Assembly (NCBI GenBank): GCA_038237625.1 | Contig: JBBRYM010000002.1 | Location: 62,001-126,000 of the forward strand | Source of the DNA: JAWVFM01 sp038237625 | GTDB lineage: Bacteria; Actinomycetota; Thermoleophilia; Solirubrobacterales; 70-9 | Length of the DNA: 64,000 nt | Direction of reading: 5' to 3' | Shown: positions 52,484 through 61,310 of the stretch, piece after piece | Numbering within the stretch: the first letter of the stretch is position 1 | How the letters are laid out: each line of letters starts with the position of its first letter | Program-made: the position numbers and the translations under genes | Notes under the pieces: generated by a model | What the model was told of the DNA's origin: nothing | The model's database searches: none | What the model saw: the letters and a program-made list of their open reading frames with translations, nothing else

Positions 52484-52959
52484 GCGCCGGGAACCGAGCT
52501 CGCCTCCAGCCACATGATCAACGCGTCCTCGCCGTTGTCGTGGTAATAGCCGCGACGATGGCCTGCTGCGCGAAAGCCAAGGCCCTCGTACATCTCGATA
52601 GCTCCGCGGTTGGAGGGCCGGACTTCGAGGGTGATCCTCGCCTCGGAGCCAAGCTCGGTGAACATGCGACCGAGGAGCGCAGTCGCGACGCCCTCGCGCC
52701 GGCGCTCCGGCGACACGGCGACGTTCATCAGGTGCCAGACATCCGCATAGCGCGAGCAGACGAGATAGCCGAGGAGCTGCCCACCTCTGCGCGCGGCCAG
52801 GCAGACGCCCGACGGCTTGGAGAGCTCGAGGACGAACATCGCCAGCGACCAGGGGGTCGTGAACGCGCGTCGTTCGATCGCGAGCACCGACGGAAGGTCG
52901 CTGTAGGCAAGGCGGGTGATCGCGACGTCACCGACGCGGGGTTCTTCAAGCCTGTTCAT
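52480..52959 (-). CDS. rimI: Ribosomal protein S18 N-acetyltransferase-like GNAT
   Basis: 159 aa. GNAT fold with the acetyl-CoA loop SPERRREGVATALLGRM (Q/RxxGxA pattern), LEVRPSNRGAIEMYEGLGF and the C-terminal RRGYYHDNGEDALIM, all RimI-typical. It lies between tsaB and tsaD, the usual place of rimI. The start ATG overlaps the tsaB stop by 14 nt. Confidence 0.9.
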   Translation of the reverse strand: MNRLEEPRVGDVAITRLAYSDLPSVLAIERRAFTTPWSLAMFVLELSKPSGVCLAARRGGQLLGYLVCSRYADVWHLMNVAVSPERRREGVATALLGRMFTELGSEARITLEVRPSNRGAIEMYEGLGFRAAGHRRGYYHDNGEDALIMWLEASSVPGA

Positions 52960-53674
52960 CTGCGACCTTCTGCTGCCTTGCCTGTTGCTCGCGCCAGAGC
53001 TCTGCGTCCGGGCGCCGCAGATACACCGGCGCCACCAGAGTCTCGCCATGCCCCTCGTCCGCCGCAAGCGCGCAGATCCGGCTTGCGCAGACGCGGTGGA
53101 CAGGATCGGAGTCCGGCGGCACCAAGGCACCTGCGGCCTCGAGGATGTCGCGAAATCGTATCGAGCCGTCTCCCGCGGCCGGCGGCGGCTCGGGGAGCGC
53201 CGCCACCCGGCCCCCAAGCTCTTCCGGCGAGCTGACGAACGGCGGCCACAGCTCGCGCCCGTTCGTGGCGTAAAGGCCGGCAAAGACCTCGCCGCGGCGA
53301 GCGTCCAGCACTGCCAAGCGCAGCTTCGCGGGGTCGCCACTTCTCGCCTGCACGCCTGCGGCCAACGCGGCGAGGGTGCCGACGCCGGCCAGATCGCATC
53401 TGAGCGCCTGCGCGAGGCCCCGCGCCGTCGCGATGCCGACTCGCAGGCCGGTGAACGACCCGGGGCCCAGGCCAACGGCGATGCGGTCCACGCACCTCCA
53501 GCCCCCGAGAGAGTCCGCGGCTGCCTCGATGTCGGTCAGGAGCGCGTTGACGTGGACAGGGCGCCCGCCCGCCACTATTGGCTCACGGCGGCTTTCGAAT
53601 GCGACGTCACAGTCCCTCGTCGCGGCCACGACTGTGTCGGCCGTCGACGTGTCGAAGCCGACGATCGCGGTCAC
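52946..53674 (-). CDS. tsaB: t6A biosynthesis scaffold protein TsaB
   Basis: 242 aa, inactive ASKHA-fold paralogue and partner of TsaD. IVGFDTSTADTVVAATR, VNALLTDIEAAADSLGGW, and VGLGPGSFTGLRVGIATARGLAQAL are diagnostic. First gene of the tsaB-rimI-tsaD-glutaredoxin-rex unit; tsaE is encoded nearby at 54195-54653. Confidence 0.93.
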   Translation of the reverse strand: MTAIVGFDTSTADTVVAATRDCDVAFESRREPIVAGGRPVHVNALLTDIEAAADSLGGWRCVDRIAVGLGPGSFTGLRVGIATARGLAQALRCDLAGVGTLAALAAGVQARSGDPAKLRLAVLDARRGEVFAGLYATNGRELWPPFVSSPEELGGRVAALPEPPPAAGDGSIRFRDILEAAGALVPPDSDPVHRVCASRICALAADEGHGETLVAPVYLRRPDAELWREQQARQQKVADEQA

Positions 53675-53795
53675 GGTGAGACTCGGATGAGACCAGATCG
53701 ATACTGACTCGGAAGGGTCTTGTGCATAGCCTCGGAATAGGATCGCTTAACCAAGCGGCGTTTGCCGCATCACTACCCAGAGGGGATCAAACCGT

Positions 53796-54182
53796 ATGAA
53801 TTACCGGAAATGGCTCACGGCGCTCGTCGCCGTTGTTGCACTCGCGCTCGTTGCCGGGTGCGGCTCGAGCAGCAGCACGACCTCGAGCACGAGCAGCTCG
53901 GGCTCGCTTGGGGGGACCGACACCACGGCCGGAACGGACACGACCGGATCGTCCTCGTCGAGTGATACGGCCGTTGCAGACTTCAAGAGCTCCTGTGACA
54001 ACCTCGTGAATGGTCTCCCTTCGGCAGGTCAGTCAGCCGCTCAGTCGGGCTGCGACCAGGCTGCCCAAGCGCTGCAGCAGTGCGTGGACTCCGCGCCCAG
54101 CGACGCCGATGTCAAGACCTGCGACGACGCGGCCAAGCAGGCCGAGGTCACGCTCAAGCAGGCGGCAGCGGCCACGCCGTAG
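53796..54182 (+). CDS. Small Ser/Thr-rich lipoprotein
   Basis: 128 aa. Lipoprotein signal with lipobox (ALALVAGCGSSSS), then a ~40-residue Ser/Thr/Gly linker and a helical C-terminal domain with four cysteines (SSCDNL, SGCDQA, QQCVDS, KTCDDA) that could form two disulfides. Family unknown. Confidence 0.75.
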   Translation: MNYRKWLTALVAVVALALVAGCGSSSSTTSSTSSSGSLGGTDTTAGTDTTGSSSSSDTAVADFKSSCDNLVNGLPSAGQSAAQSGCDQAAQALQQCVDSAPSDADVKTCDDAAKQAEVTLKQAAAATP

Positions 54183-54194
54183 CGCCCGCCTAAG

Positions 54195-54653
54195 TCAATC
54201 TTGCGAGGGCATCCCTGCCGCCTTCGCAAACGAGAGGCGATCGGTTGCCGTTATGCGGCGCCGGTCGCCTCTCACGTTTTCGAGTTCGATCACCAGCGCG
54301 GGCTCTGCCGCCCAGTCCGCAGCCTTGGGCCACTCCACGAAGGCGATCGCGTCCTGGGTGAGGTAGTCGTCGAGCATGCCGGGGTCCTCGACTCCCAAGT
54401 CCCCGAGCCGGTAAAGGTCGAGGTGCGAGACGTCCACGCGACCGCGATGGCGGATCCCGATCGTGAACGTCGGTGAACGCACCGGCCCGGAAACTCCGAG
54501 CTCGCGGCACGCCCCCCGCACCAGCGTTGTCTTGCCGGCACCGAGATCCCCGCGAACGAGGACTACGTCGCCGGGCTGTAGTTCGCGGGCCAGCTCGGCC
54601 CCGATCTCCTCGGTCCGCGCGGGGGAGTTGCTTTCGAAGATGCGCCGCGTCAA
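54195..54653 (-). CDS. tsaE: tRNA t6A biosynthesis ATPase TsaE
   Basis: 152 aa. P-loop VLVRGDLGAGKTTLVRGACR, SPTFTIGIRH, VSHLDLYRLGDL, and FVEWPKAADW are TsaE motifs. It stimulates TsaB-TsaD turnover. The start overlaps the upstream UDG stop by 4 nt; the gene converges with the small lipoprotein gene. Confidence 0.93.
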   Translation of the reverse strand: MTRRIFESNSPARTEEIGAELARELQPGDVVLVRGDLGAGKTTLVRGACRELGVSGPVRSPTFTIGIRHRGRVDVSHLDLYRLGDLGVEDPGMLDDYLTQDAIAFVEWPKAADWAAEPALVIELENVRGDRRRITATDRLSFAKAAGMPSQD

Positions 54654-55312
54654 TCGAACAGCCCGAGCTGATCCGCCTCGGGCTCAGCCTCCGGCTCCCC
54701 CTGCATCGGCTCGGGGAGAAGGGCTGGCGGCGCCGGTTCATCGAGAAGGCGCTTGAGCGTCTCGAAGTCACCGCGGAGCGTGTCCACCATCGCCGGCGTC
54801 CGCAGCGCGGCCGCAGGATGCAGCAACGGGAAGATGAGCAGGGCCCGGCCCGCGATCGTGTGCGGTTGAGGCGTTCCCCGAACCCGGGTGATCCCAATCT
54901 GCGAGCCGGTCAGGAGCTTGGTTGCGAAGTTGCCCAGCGTGGCGATGACCCGTGGCCGGATCAGGTCGACCTGGCGCATGAGGTAGGGCTCACAGGCCTG
55001 GATCTCGTCGGGCTGGGGGTCACGGTTGCCCGGCGGGCGGGACTTCAGGACATTCGCGATGAAGACGTCGTCGCGCTTGAGGCCAATTTCCCGCAGGAGG
55101 TCGTTCAGCAGGCCGCCCGCGCGGCCGACGAAGGGAAGGCCCTGGCGGTCCTCCTCCGCGCCCGGCGCCTCGCCGACGAACATCAAATCGGCGTCGGCGT
55201 TGCCGGCACCGAAGACCACCTTCGTGCGCGTCTCCGCCAGCCGGCATCGGGTACACGCCGAGACGTCGCGGTAGAGCTCGACCAGCGCCTGGCGGCGCTC
55301 ATCCGCGTCCAC
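54650..55312 (-). CDS. Uracil-DNA glycosylase, family 4 type
   Basis: 220 aa. FVGEAPGAEEDRQGLPFVGRAG contains the catalytic-site motif, LLHPAAAL is the second conserved block. Cysteines in CTRCRLAE, CEPYL and elsewhere can hold the [4Fe-4S] cluster seen in thermophile-type family 4 enzymes. It removes uracil from deaminated DNA. It precedes tsaE and follows the FmdB gene closely. Confidence 0.9.
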   Translation of the reverse strand: MDADERRQALVELYRDVSACTRCRLAETRTKVVFGAGNADADLMFVGEAPGAEEDRQGLPFVGRAGGLLNDLLREIGLKRDDVFIANVLKSRPPGNRDPQPDEIQACEPYLMRQVDLIRPRVIATLGNFATKLLTGSQIGITRVRGTPQPHTIAGRALLIFPLLHPAAALRTPAMVDTLRGDFETLKRLLDEPAPPALLPEPMQGEPEAEPEADQLGLFD

Positions 55313-55585
55313 TCAGGAGCCTCCGGAGGGCGGCTTGGGGCGCGCCGCCCGTACCGCGGCGCCGAAAGCCTTCTTCGACCGCTCCTGGAGCCTCGCGTTG
55401 CGGCGCTCCTGCTTGCGCGCCTCGCGGGGAGTCTTCGCCAGCTGAGGCGGGGGCGCCGGCGATGAGAGAACCCGGCGCGCCTCGCCTTTGCCGCAGACCT
55501 CGCAGGTGATCGCCTCGGTGCCCGCCGCCACGAGGTCCTCGAAGCGCTCGCCGCAAGAGTCGCAGACGAACTCGTAGATGGGCAC
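55313..55585 (-). CDS. FmdB-family zinc-ribbon protein
   Basis: 90 aa. MPIYEFVCDSCGERFEDLV then ITCEVCGKGEARRVLS gives two CxxC pairs, the classical FmdB zinc ribbon. A basic, Pro-rich tail follows. Function is probably regulatory or nucleic-acid related. It abuts the UDG gene. Confidence 0.88.
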   Translation of the reverse strand: MPIYEFVCDSCGERFEDLVAAGTEAITCEVCGKGEARRVLSSPAPPPQLAKTPREARKQERRNARLQERSKKAFGAAVRAARPKPPSGGS

Positions 55586-55735
55586 GAAGCGATGGTATCC
55601 GCGGAAGCCCCCGCTATCCTCCGAGAAGGCTGTGACCCCCTATGGGCATGGACCGTGGGCGTCTCGCCCAGAGCTTCTTCCACCACCACGCCGTCTGGTA
55701 TCTCGATGAGGGAACTGGAACGGGATCTTCCCGAC

Positions 55736-56512
55736 ATGACCGGGCCTCTGGCCGACTTCGCATCGCTGCCGGCGTTCGCGATCGTTGGCGACGGCCGAGC
55801 GGGTTCGGCGCTTCACCGCGCCGCACAGCACGCCGGTCTCGAGGCCAAGGTCGCCGGCCGCTCCGGCGCCCAGAGAGCCTGCGAGTCCGCCGAGGTGGCG
55901 CTTCTGTGCGTGCCGGACTCCGAGATCGCGAACGCCGCCCTCGCCGCGGCCGACTCAGTGCCCCCGCTTCGCTTCATCGGCCACACGAGCGGCGCCGTGG
56001 GGCTCGGCGCACTCGCCCCGGCACTCGAGCGCGGCGCGAAGGCGTTCTGCCTCCACCCTCTTCAAACGCTCCCCGACGGGGACGCGGTTGTCTCGGGAGC
56101 AGCCTGCGCCGTAAGTGGCAGCGACGCCGAATCCCTGGCGCTCGCCGGGCGCTTCGCAAAGGTGCTCGGCATGACCCCGTTTGCCATCGACGAGGACCAG
56201 CGCGCCGCCTACCACGCGGCGGCCGCGATGGCGTCGAACTTCCTGGTGGCGCTCGAAGAATCCGCGAGCGCGCTGCTGGATGCTGCCGGCCTTGAGTCGC
56301 CGCGCGAGCTCCTCGGCCCACTCGTGCTGCGAAGCGCGGCCAACTGGTCGGAACGGGGCGGCGCTGCCCTCACGGGCCCGATCGCCAGAGGCGACGAGCA
56401 GACGGTGGAGCGCCACCGCGACGCCATCGCCAGCACGGCCCCGGAGCTCCTCACTCTCTACGACGCGCTCGCGGCCCGCACGCGGGAACTGGCCGAGGAG
56501 GCCGGGCGATGA
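55736..56512 (+). CDS. DUF2520 Rossmann oxidoreductase in the pantothenate operon
   Basis: 258 aa from ATG 55736 (an ATG at 55706 is also possible). FAIVGDGRAGSALHRAA is an NADP-binding loop, LLCVPDSEIANAAL and FIGHTSGAVG follow, then a C-terminal helical DUF2520 domain with KAFCLHPLQTLPD and AAYHAAAAMASNFLVAL. The fold resembles ketopantoate reductase. It overlaps panC by 4 nt. No panE is seen in the window, so this may reduce ketopantoate; that is inference. Confidence 0.8.
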   Translation: MTGPLADFASLPAFAIVGDGRAGSALHRAAQHAGLEAKVAGRSGAQRACESAEVALLCVPDSEIANAALAAADSVPPLRFIGHTSGAVGLGALAPALERGAKAFCLHPLQTLPDGDAVVSGAACAVSGSDAESLALAGRFAKVLGMTPFAIDEDQRAAYHAAAAMASNFLVALEESASALLDAAGLESPRELLGPLVLRSAANWSERGGAALTGPIARGDEQTVERHRDAIASTAPELLTLYDALAARTRELAEEAGR

Positions 56513-57366
56513 TCGTGGCCCGCTCGAAAGCAGAGCTGTCCGAAGTGTTGGCGCCGGCCCGCGCCGCTGGGCGGACCATCGGCCTGGTACCGACGATGGG
56601 CGCCCTTCACGATGGCCACCTGAGCCTGCTCAGGTCGGCGCGTGAGCACTCCGAGCTCGTGGTGATGAGCCTGTTCGTGAACCCCGCGCAGTTCGGCCCC
56701 GGCGAGGACCTCGCCGCCTACCCCCGTGACGAAGAGCGCGATCTCGAGCTGGCGGAGGCGAACGGCGTCGACGTCGTCTGGGCGCCCAGCGTCGACGAGG
56801 TCTATCCACCGGGTTTCGACACTGCGGTCGTCGTCGGTGAGGACCTCACCGGCGTCCTCTGCGGCGAGCCCCAGCAGCGGGGTCCCGATCACTTCCGCGG
56901 TGTCACGACGGTGGTCGTGAAGCTCTTCAACGTGGTGCGACCGACCATCGCGTTCTTCGGACAGAAGGACGCCCAGCAGGCGATCGTCATCCGGCGGATC
57001 GCGGCCGACCTCGATTTCGACGTCGAGATCGAGGTCGTCGCGACCGTTCGCGAAGACGACGGCCTTGCGATGAGCTCGCGAAACGCGTACCTGGGCCCGC
57101 AGGACCGCAAGAGCGCCGCCGCGCTCTCTCGCGCGCTCGCCGCGATCCGCCAGTCCGCGGAGGCCGGTGAGCGCGATACCCAGCGCGCGCTCGCCAAGGG
57201 CCGGGCCGAGCTGCTGGAGGCCGGCATCGAGGCCGAGTACCTGGAGGCGCGCGACGCGACGACGCTCGCCCCCGCACAGAGCTTCAACGGACGGCCGGTG
57301 CTTGTCGCCGTCGCCGCGCGAGTAGGACGAGCCCGCCTCATCGACAACACAGTGATCGGAGGCTAG
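56509..57366 (+). CDS. panC: Pantothenate synthetase
   Basis: 285 aa. Joins pantoate and beta-alanine using ATP. VPTMGALHDGHLSLLRSA (HIGH-like), FVNPAQFGPGEDLAAYPRD, FFGQKDAQQ and MSSRNAYL (KMSKS-like) are conserved. The ATG overlaps the DUF2520 stop. Confidence 0.96.
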   Translation: MIVARSKAELSEVLAPARAAGRTIGLVPTMGALHDGHLSLLRSAREHSELVVMSLFVNPAQFGPGEDLAAYPRDEERDLELAEANGVDVVWAPSVDEVYPPGFDTAVVVGEDLTGVLCGEPQQRGPDHFRGVTTVVVKLFNVVRPTIAFFGQKDAQQAIVIRRIAADLDFDVEIEVVATVREDDGLAMSSRNAYLGPQDRKSAAALSRALAAIRQSAEAGERDTQRALAKGRAELLEAGIEAEYLEARDATTLAPAQSFNGRPVLVAVAARVGRARLIDNTVIGG

Positions 57367-57373
57367 AAACCGA

Positions 57374-57748
57374 ATGCAACGCCACATGCTCAAGTCGAAG
57401 ATCCATCGCGCCACGGTCACGGCGTGCGATCCGGACTACATCGGGAGCATCACCATCGATGCCGAGCTCATGCGCCAAGCCGACCTCATGCCCAACGAGC
57501 AGGTGCACGTATGGGACATCGAGAACGGGGCGCGGATGGTCACCTACGCGCTCGAGGGAGCGCCGGGCGAGATCCAAGTCAACGGCGCCGCCGCGCGGCT
57601 CGTCACCGAAGGGGACAGGGTCATCATCGCTTCCTACGCCGCATACGCGGCGGAGGACCTTGACGTTTACTCCCCCGTGGTCGTTCACGTCGACGAAGCG
57701 AACCGAACTACCGCTGTCGACTCCGACCCGGGCGTCCTCCTCTCATGA
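57374..57748 (+). CDS. panD: Aspartate 1-decarboxylase
   Basis: 124 aa. Makes beta-alanine for pantothenate. The self-cleavage site is Gly24-Ser25 in YIGSITIDAEL, producing the pyruvoyl cofactor. LKSKIHRATVT and NGAAARLV are typical. It sits between panC and panB; its stop overlaps the panB start by 4 nt. Confidence 0.95.
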   Translation: MQRHMLKSKIHRATVTACDPDYIGSITIDAELMRQADLMPNEQVHVWDIENGARMVTYALEGAPGEIQVNGAAARLVTEGDRVIIASYAAYAAEDLDVYSPVVVHVDEANRTTAVDSDPGVLLS

Positions 57749-58665
57749 GCACCCGGCCCCCCGAAGGTCCGCGGTCCGACTTCGACCGCGCTCCGATAAC
57801 AGTCCCGAAGCTCGCCGAGATGAAGAGGGCCGGCGAGCCGATCGTGATGGTCACGGCCTACGACTATCCCTCTGCGCTCGCCGTGGAGCGTGCGGGAGTC
57901 GACGTCGTCCTCGTCGGCGACACCGCGGCGATGGTCGTCCTGGGCTACGACGCGACCACGCCGGTCGGCATGGACGAGATGACGACGATGGCCGCGGCCG
58001 TGAAGCGTGGCCTGCACACGCCGCTTCTGATCGGCGACATGCCCTTCGGCTCCTACGAGCGCTCCAACGAGCACGCCATCGACAACGCGCAGCGCTACGT
58101 GCGCGAGGCCGGATGCTCAGCCGTAAAGCTCGAGCGCGGCGGCGCTTCGGTCGAACGTGCCCGGGCGATCGTGCGCTCGGGAATCCCGGTGATGGGCCAT
58201 GTCGGGCTGACGCCCCAGACCGTGAACGCGTTCGGCGGCTTCAAGACTCAGGGCAAGACCGCGTCGAGCGCGGCAAGGGTGGCCGAGGAGGCGCTCGCCC
58301 TCCAGGCGGCCGGCTGCTTCGCGATCGTCTTCGAGGCGGTGCCGGCGGACATCACGGCGGCGCTGATGCCGCGGATGGAGGTCCCCGTCATCGGGATCGG
58401 CGCCGGGCCTGCGGCAGACGGTCAGGTGCTGGTCTTCCACGACCTGCTTGGGATCCACGAGGGACATGTGCCCAAGTTCGTCAAGCGCTACGCCGAGGTC
58501 GGCACGGCGATGTCCGACGGGGTTCGCGCCTACGCCGAGGACGTTCGCGCCCACCGCTTCCCGGCCTCAGAGCACACCTACTCGGTCGAGGCCGACCAGC
58601 TCGAGGAGTTCAAGCACTACCTCGAGCAGGACAGCCTCAGCTCAGCGCCAGTCTGGGACTGGTAG
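57745..58665 (+). CDS. panB: 3-methyl-2-oxobutanoate hydroxymethyltransferase
   Basis: 306 aa, first step of pantothenate synthesis (5,10-methylene-THF plus ketoisovalerate to ketopantoate). ITVPKLAEMKRAGEPIVMVT, VLVGDTAAMVVLGY, GHVGLTPQ and IGIGAGPAADGQVLVFHDLL are conserved. The C-terminus is slightly extended. Confidence 0.96.
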   Translation: MSTRPPEGPRSDFDRAPITVPKLAEMKRAGEPIVMVTAYDYPSALAVERAGVDVVLVGDTAAMVVLGYDATTPVGMDEMTTMAAAVKRGLHTPLLIGDMPFGSYERSNEHAIDNAQRYVREAGCSAVKLERGGASVERARAIVRSGIPVMGHVGLTPQTVNAFGGFKTQGKTASSAARVAEEALALQAAGCFAIVFEAVPADITAALMPRMEVPVIGIGAGPAADGQVLVFHDLLGIHEGHVPKFVKRYAEVGTAMSDGVRAYAEDVRAHRFPASEHTYSVEADQLEEFKHYLEQDSLSSAPVWDW

Positions 58666-58793
58666 GAGAGCAGCTGCTCCCGCGTCCGGGGGCGTCGGGT
58701 CACGGCGCGTAACCGAGGAACTCCTTGCGGGTAGTTCTTGTGCATATCCGCACGAAATGGAAGCGTGCGGGCGTCGCGGAAAGCGAGGCAGTA

Positions 58794-59030
58794 ATGGAGA
58801 TGTTCAAGCGATTTGAGCCCTTGGCGCTCGTCCTGATGATCATCGGTGCCCTCAACTGGGGGATCGTCGGAATCACCGACGGCGGCACGAACGTGCTCTC
58901 CGACATCTTTGGAACGGGAACTCTGACGAACGTGATCTACGTGTTGGTCGGCGTCGGGGCACTGGTGTACCTGCCGAGGTTGATGGAAGCGTTCCACTTC
59001 GGCCAGGGACCGCACCCTCGAGGCGTCTAG
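58794..59030 (+). CDS. DUF378 small membrane protein
   Basis: 78 aa from ATG 58794, with GAGG six bases upstream. LALVLMIIGALNWGIVGI, then VIYVLVGVGALVYL: two helices and the ALNWG motif of DUF378. Function unknown. A strong hairpin terminator follows. Confidence 0.85.
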   Translation: MEMFKRFEPLALVLMIIGALNWGIVGITDGGTNVLSDIFGTGTLTNVIYVLVGVGALVYLPRLMEAFHFGQGPHPRGV

Positions 59031-59050
59031 CAAGAGCTTCGGGATCAGAA

Positions 59051-59084
59051 CGAACGAGGGCCGGGCAACCGGCCCTCTTCGTTT
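59051..59084. terminator. Rho-independent-type terminator (possibly bidirectional)
   Basis: GAGGGCCGG GCAA CCGGCCCTC stem-loop, extended by CGAA/TTCG with one bulged base, then GTTT. It lies between the convergent DUF378 and DUF1028 genes. Confidence 0.75.
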
Positions 59085-59090
59085 GCGGCC

Positions 59091-59969
59091 TCAGCGGAGG
59101 AGCTCGCGAGCGCGGGCGGCCGCCGGGGCGATCTCGGGTTCGAGGCGATCGAGCAGCTCGCGCCAGCCCTGGTGCTCGGCGACGACCGCTCGCAGGAGCT
59201 GGGCTCCCCCCTCCTCGTCCCCTCCCTGGATCATGCCGAGGCTTGCCCAGAAGCGGAGCTCGGCGTTGTCGGGCGCGAGCTCGAGCGCCCGCCGTCCAGC
59301 GTCCGCGGCCTCGTCGAAGCGCCCGGCGCTCGTTGCGTCGTCGGACGCGCTCGCATGCTCGTAGGCCTCGCTCAGGTGGAGCAAGCGACCGAGCTCGTCA
59401 AGGGGCTCGGGGTGATCCTCGACACGCAGCTCCACCGTGCGCTGCCAGGGCTCTCCGGAAGCTGGGACCACCAGGACTGCCGCGGATTGGCGGCCGCGAA
59501 CGTCTCCCCCGGCCTGTTCGCCGGCGCATAACGCTGCATAGAGACGGCGCGCGAGCGAGCCGTCGGAGGATTCGTACGCCCGCGCCATCGCCGGCCAGAC
59601 CCCCGCTGAGGACATCATGTTCGCCTGGACGCTGTAGCTCTCGCCCTGGAGGTCGCCCGCGAAGTCGATACAGCCGGCGCCGGTGTGGGCGTCGACGATC
59701 CCCGCCGCATCCAGGACCGCCACCTGACGGACGCGCGCGGCCTGGTCGGCAGCGACCTCCGCCTCGAGGGCGGCGCCCGCGTCGGCGCCGGCCGCGAGCC
59801 TGTCGAGCAGGCGCGGGCCGTACGCGGGCTCGGCAATCGACTGCGTTGCGACCGCTCCCACGCCGGGACGCGCCCAGGTCACGACCGAGCCAACAGAGAA
59901 CCAATGCGACTGCACCGCGACTCCCAGCTCGCCGGTCGCCGGATCACGCGCGACGATGGAATAGGTCAC
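59091..59969 (-). CDS. DUF1028 Ntn-hydrolase-like protein with TPR-like tail
   Basis: 292 aa. TYSIVARDPATGELGVAVQSHWFSVG and GVGAVATQSIAEPAYGP, then FAGDLQGESYSVQANMM, define DUF1028. The C-terminal ~80 residues form TPR-like helices (AADAGRRALELAPDNAELRFW). Activity is uncertain; family members may be peptidases or amidases. Confidence 0.85.
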   Translation of the reverse strand: MTYSIVARDPATGELGVAVQSHWFSVGSVVTWARPGVGAVATQSIAEPAYGPRLLDRLAAGADAGAALEAEVAADQAARVRQVAVLDAAGIVDAHTGAGCIDFAGDLQGESYSVQANMMSSAGVWPAMARAYESSDGSLARRLYAALCAGEQAGGDVRGRQSAAVLVVPASGEPWQRTVELRVEDHPEPLDELGRLLHLSEAYEHASASDDATSAGRFDEAADAGRRALELAPDNAELRFWASLGMIQGGDEEGGAQLLRAVVAEHQGWRELLDRLEPEIAPAAARARELLR

Positions 59970-60454
59970 GGGCCGACGGGGACGTTGGAGCGGATCGAGG
60001 CGATCCGCCAGGTGTTTCCGGCCAGGAGAAGACCGATCCGCAGGGTCTCGCCGTTGCTTGGACCTCCCGATGGGATGGCGAGGACATTTGCGGTGTGAAG
60101 CCCCGAGTCGACTCCCTTGATCTGCACCGAGTCCGCAGCTCCCCCCGAGCCGATCGCGCCTTCGCAGCCCGACTGGCCACCGTAGGCGCGATCCCGGGCC
60201 TGCGGCGTGTACGCCGAGCAGGCGAGCTTCGGGTCGGAAGTTGTCAGCGCTGCCCGCACAAAGTCCGCCGGAGAGCCCGGCAGCTGGGCGTGGCTCTGGT
60301 TGCGGTTGATCTCGTGCGGGGACTCGGAGCGCGCGGATGTGCTAGTCGAGACAGGCGGCGGGGTCACGACGGGAGCGCTCCCGCTCGTGGCTCCACTGCC
60401 GCCGCACCCGGCCACAAGCACAATTACCGGGATCCCCGCGACCGCCCTACGCAT
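59966..60454 (-). CDS. Small lipoprotein
   Basis: 162 aa. Lipoprotein signal with VLVAGCGGSG, a Ser/Thr/Pro linker, then a compact domain (ADFVRAALTTSDPKLACSAYTP ... NTWRIASI) of an NTF2-like character. It overlaps DUF1028 (4 nt) and the acyltransferase (8 nt) in one transcription unit. Confidence 0.7.
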   Translation of the reverse strand: MRRAVAGIPVIVLVAGCGGSGATSGSAPVVTPPPVSTSTSARSESPHEINRNQSHAQLPGSPADFVRAALTTSDPKLACSAYTPQARDRAYGGQSGCEGAIGSGGAADSVQIKGVDSGLHTANVLAIPSGGPSNGETLRIGLLLAGNTWRIASIRSNVPVGP

Positions 60455-61055
60455 CGCCGTCCCACCACTTGATCTCCCGGATCACCTTCGCCGGCGCTCC
60501 CGCAGCGATGACGCCCGGAGGCAGGCTCTGGGTTACGACCGAGTTGGCTCCGATCACGCAGCGCTCGCCGATCTCGACGCCTCCGGTGACGACGCAGTTG
60601 GCGCCGAACCAGCAGTTGGCGCCGATTTTCACCGGGCCGCGGGCGACGAAGCCCTGCTCGGTGATCGGCTTGGAGCGGTCGTCGTAGCGGTGGTCGGAGT
60701 CGCCGACGAAGCATCCGTTGGCGAGCATCGTGTGGTCGCCGATCTCGACCAGCTCCATCGCCGCGATCATGACGTTGCGGTTCAGGTAGCAGCCGCGGCC
60801 GATCGTGATCCGCGCGTCCGGCGCGAGCGTCAGCCAGCAGCCGGGCTCGAAATGAGCCCCCTCCCCCACCACCAGACGCTCGGAGTCGAGCGCCTCGATC
60901 ACCTCCCCCTCGATCGGGTGGCGTACGTAGGCGCCGGCGCGGATCATGTGCTGGTCGATCCTCGCCATGCCCTCGGGCGTGTGGGTGCGCTCGTACCAGA
61001 CGCGCTTCGCCTGCCAGAGCTGTTGCTTGCTGCTTTCTGCTTGCTCGTCCGCCAC
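60447..61055 (-). CDS. Hexapeptide-repeat (left-handed beta-helix) acyltransferase
   Basis: 202 aa from GTG 61055; the frame extends upstream without homology. Repeated [LIV]G-x4 units (ITIGRGCYLNRNVMI, VEIGDHTMLANGCF, VKIGANCWFGANCVV, VEIGERCVIGANSVV) and the closing LPPGVIAAGAPAKVIR are typical of CysE/LacA-like O- or N-acetyltransferases. The substrate is unknown. Confidence 0.85.
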   Translation of the reverse strand: MADEQAESSKQQLWQAKRVWYERTHTPEGMARIDQHMIRAGAYVRHPIEGEVIEALDSERLVVGEGAHFEPGCWLTLAPDARITIGRGCYLNRNVMIAAMELVEIGDHTMLANGCFVGDSDHRYDDRSKPITEQGFVARGPVKIGANCWFGANCVVTGGVEIGERCVIGANSVVTQSLPPGVIAAGAPAKVIREIKWWDGDA

Positions 61056-61166
61056 TCCCGCAGCTTCCCAGACCAGGCCTTGCGACCGAATCGAGACCAA
61101 GGCGATGCTGACAGCGGCCGCCACCACTACTAAGTTGTCGGCTCACCAACCAAGGAAGGGGCCGTC

Positions 61167-61247
61167 ATGGCGCTGTTTCAGGCGAACTCGATGTCCGCAG
61201 CCGACGCCCCTTCATCCGTGGGAACCACCCGGATTCCTCTCCACTAG
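61167..61247 (+). CDS. Possible 26-aa peptide with strong ribosome binding site
   Basis: ATG preceded by AAGGAAGGGG at about 6 nt, encoding MALFQANSMSAADAPSSVGT and six further residues. It stands alone on the plus strand between the acyltransferase and uvrA genes. No family recognised. The good Shine-Dalgarno is the only reason to list it. Confidence 0.25.
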   Translation: MALFQANSMSAADAPSSVGTTRIPLH

Positions 61248-61310
61248 CGGGCGTTTTCATACTACATCGGGAGCCTGGTCCCTCCGGCGAATATAAAAAC
61301 AGTGGTTCTG

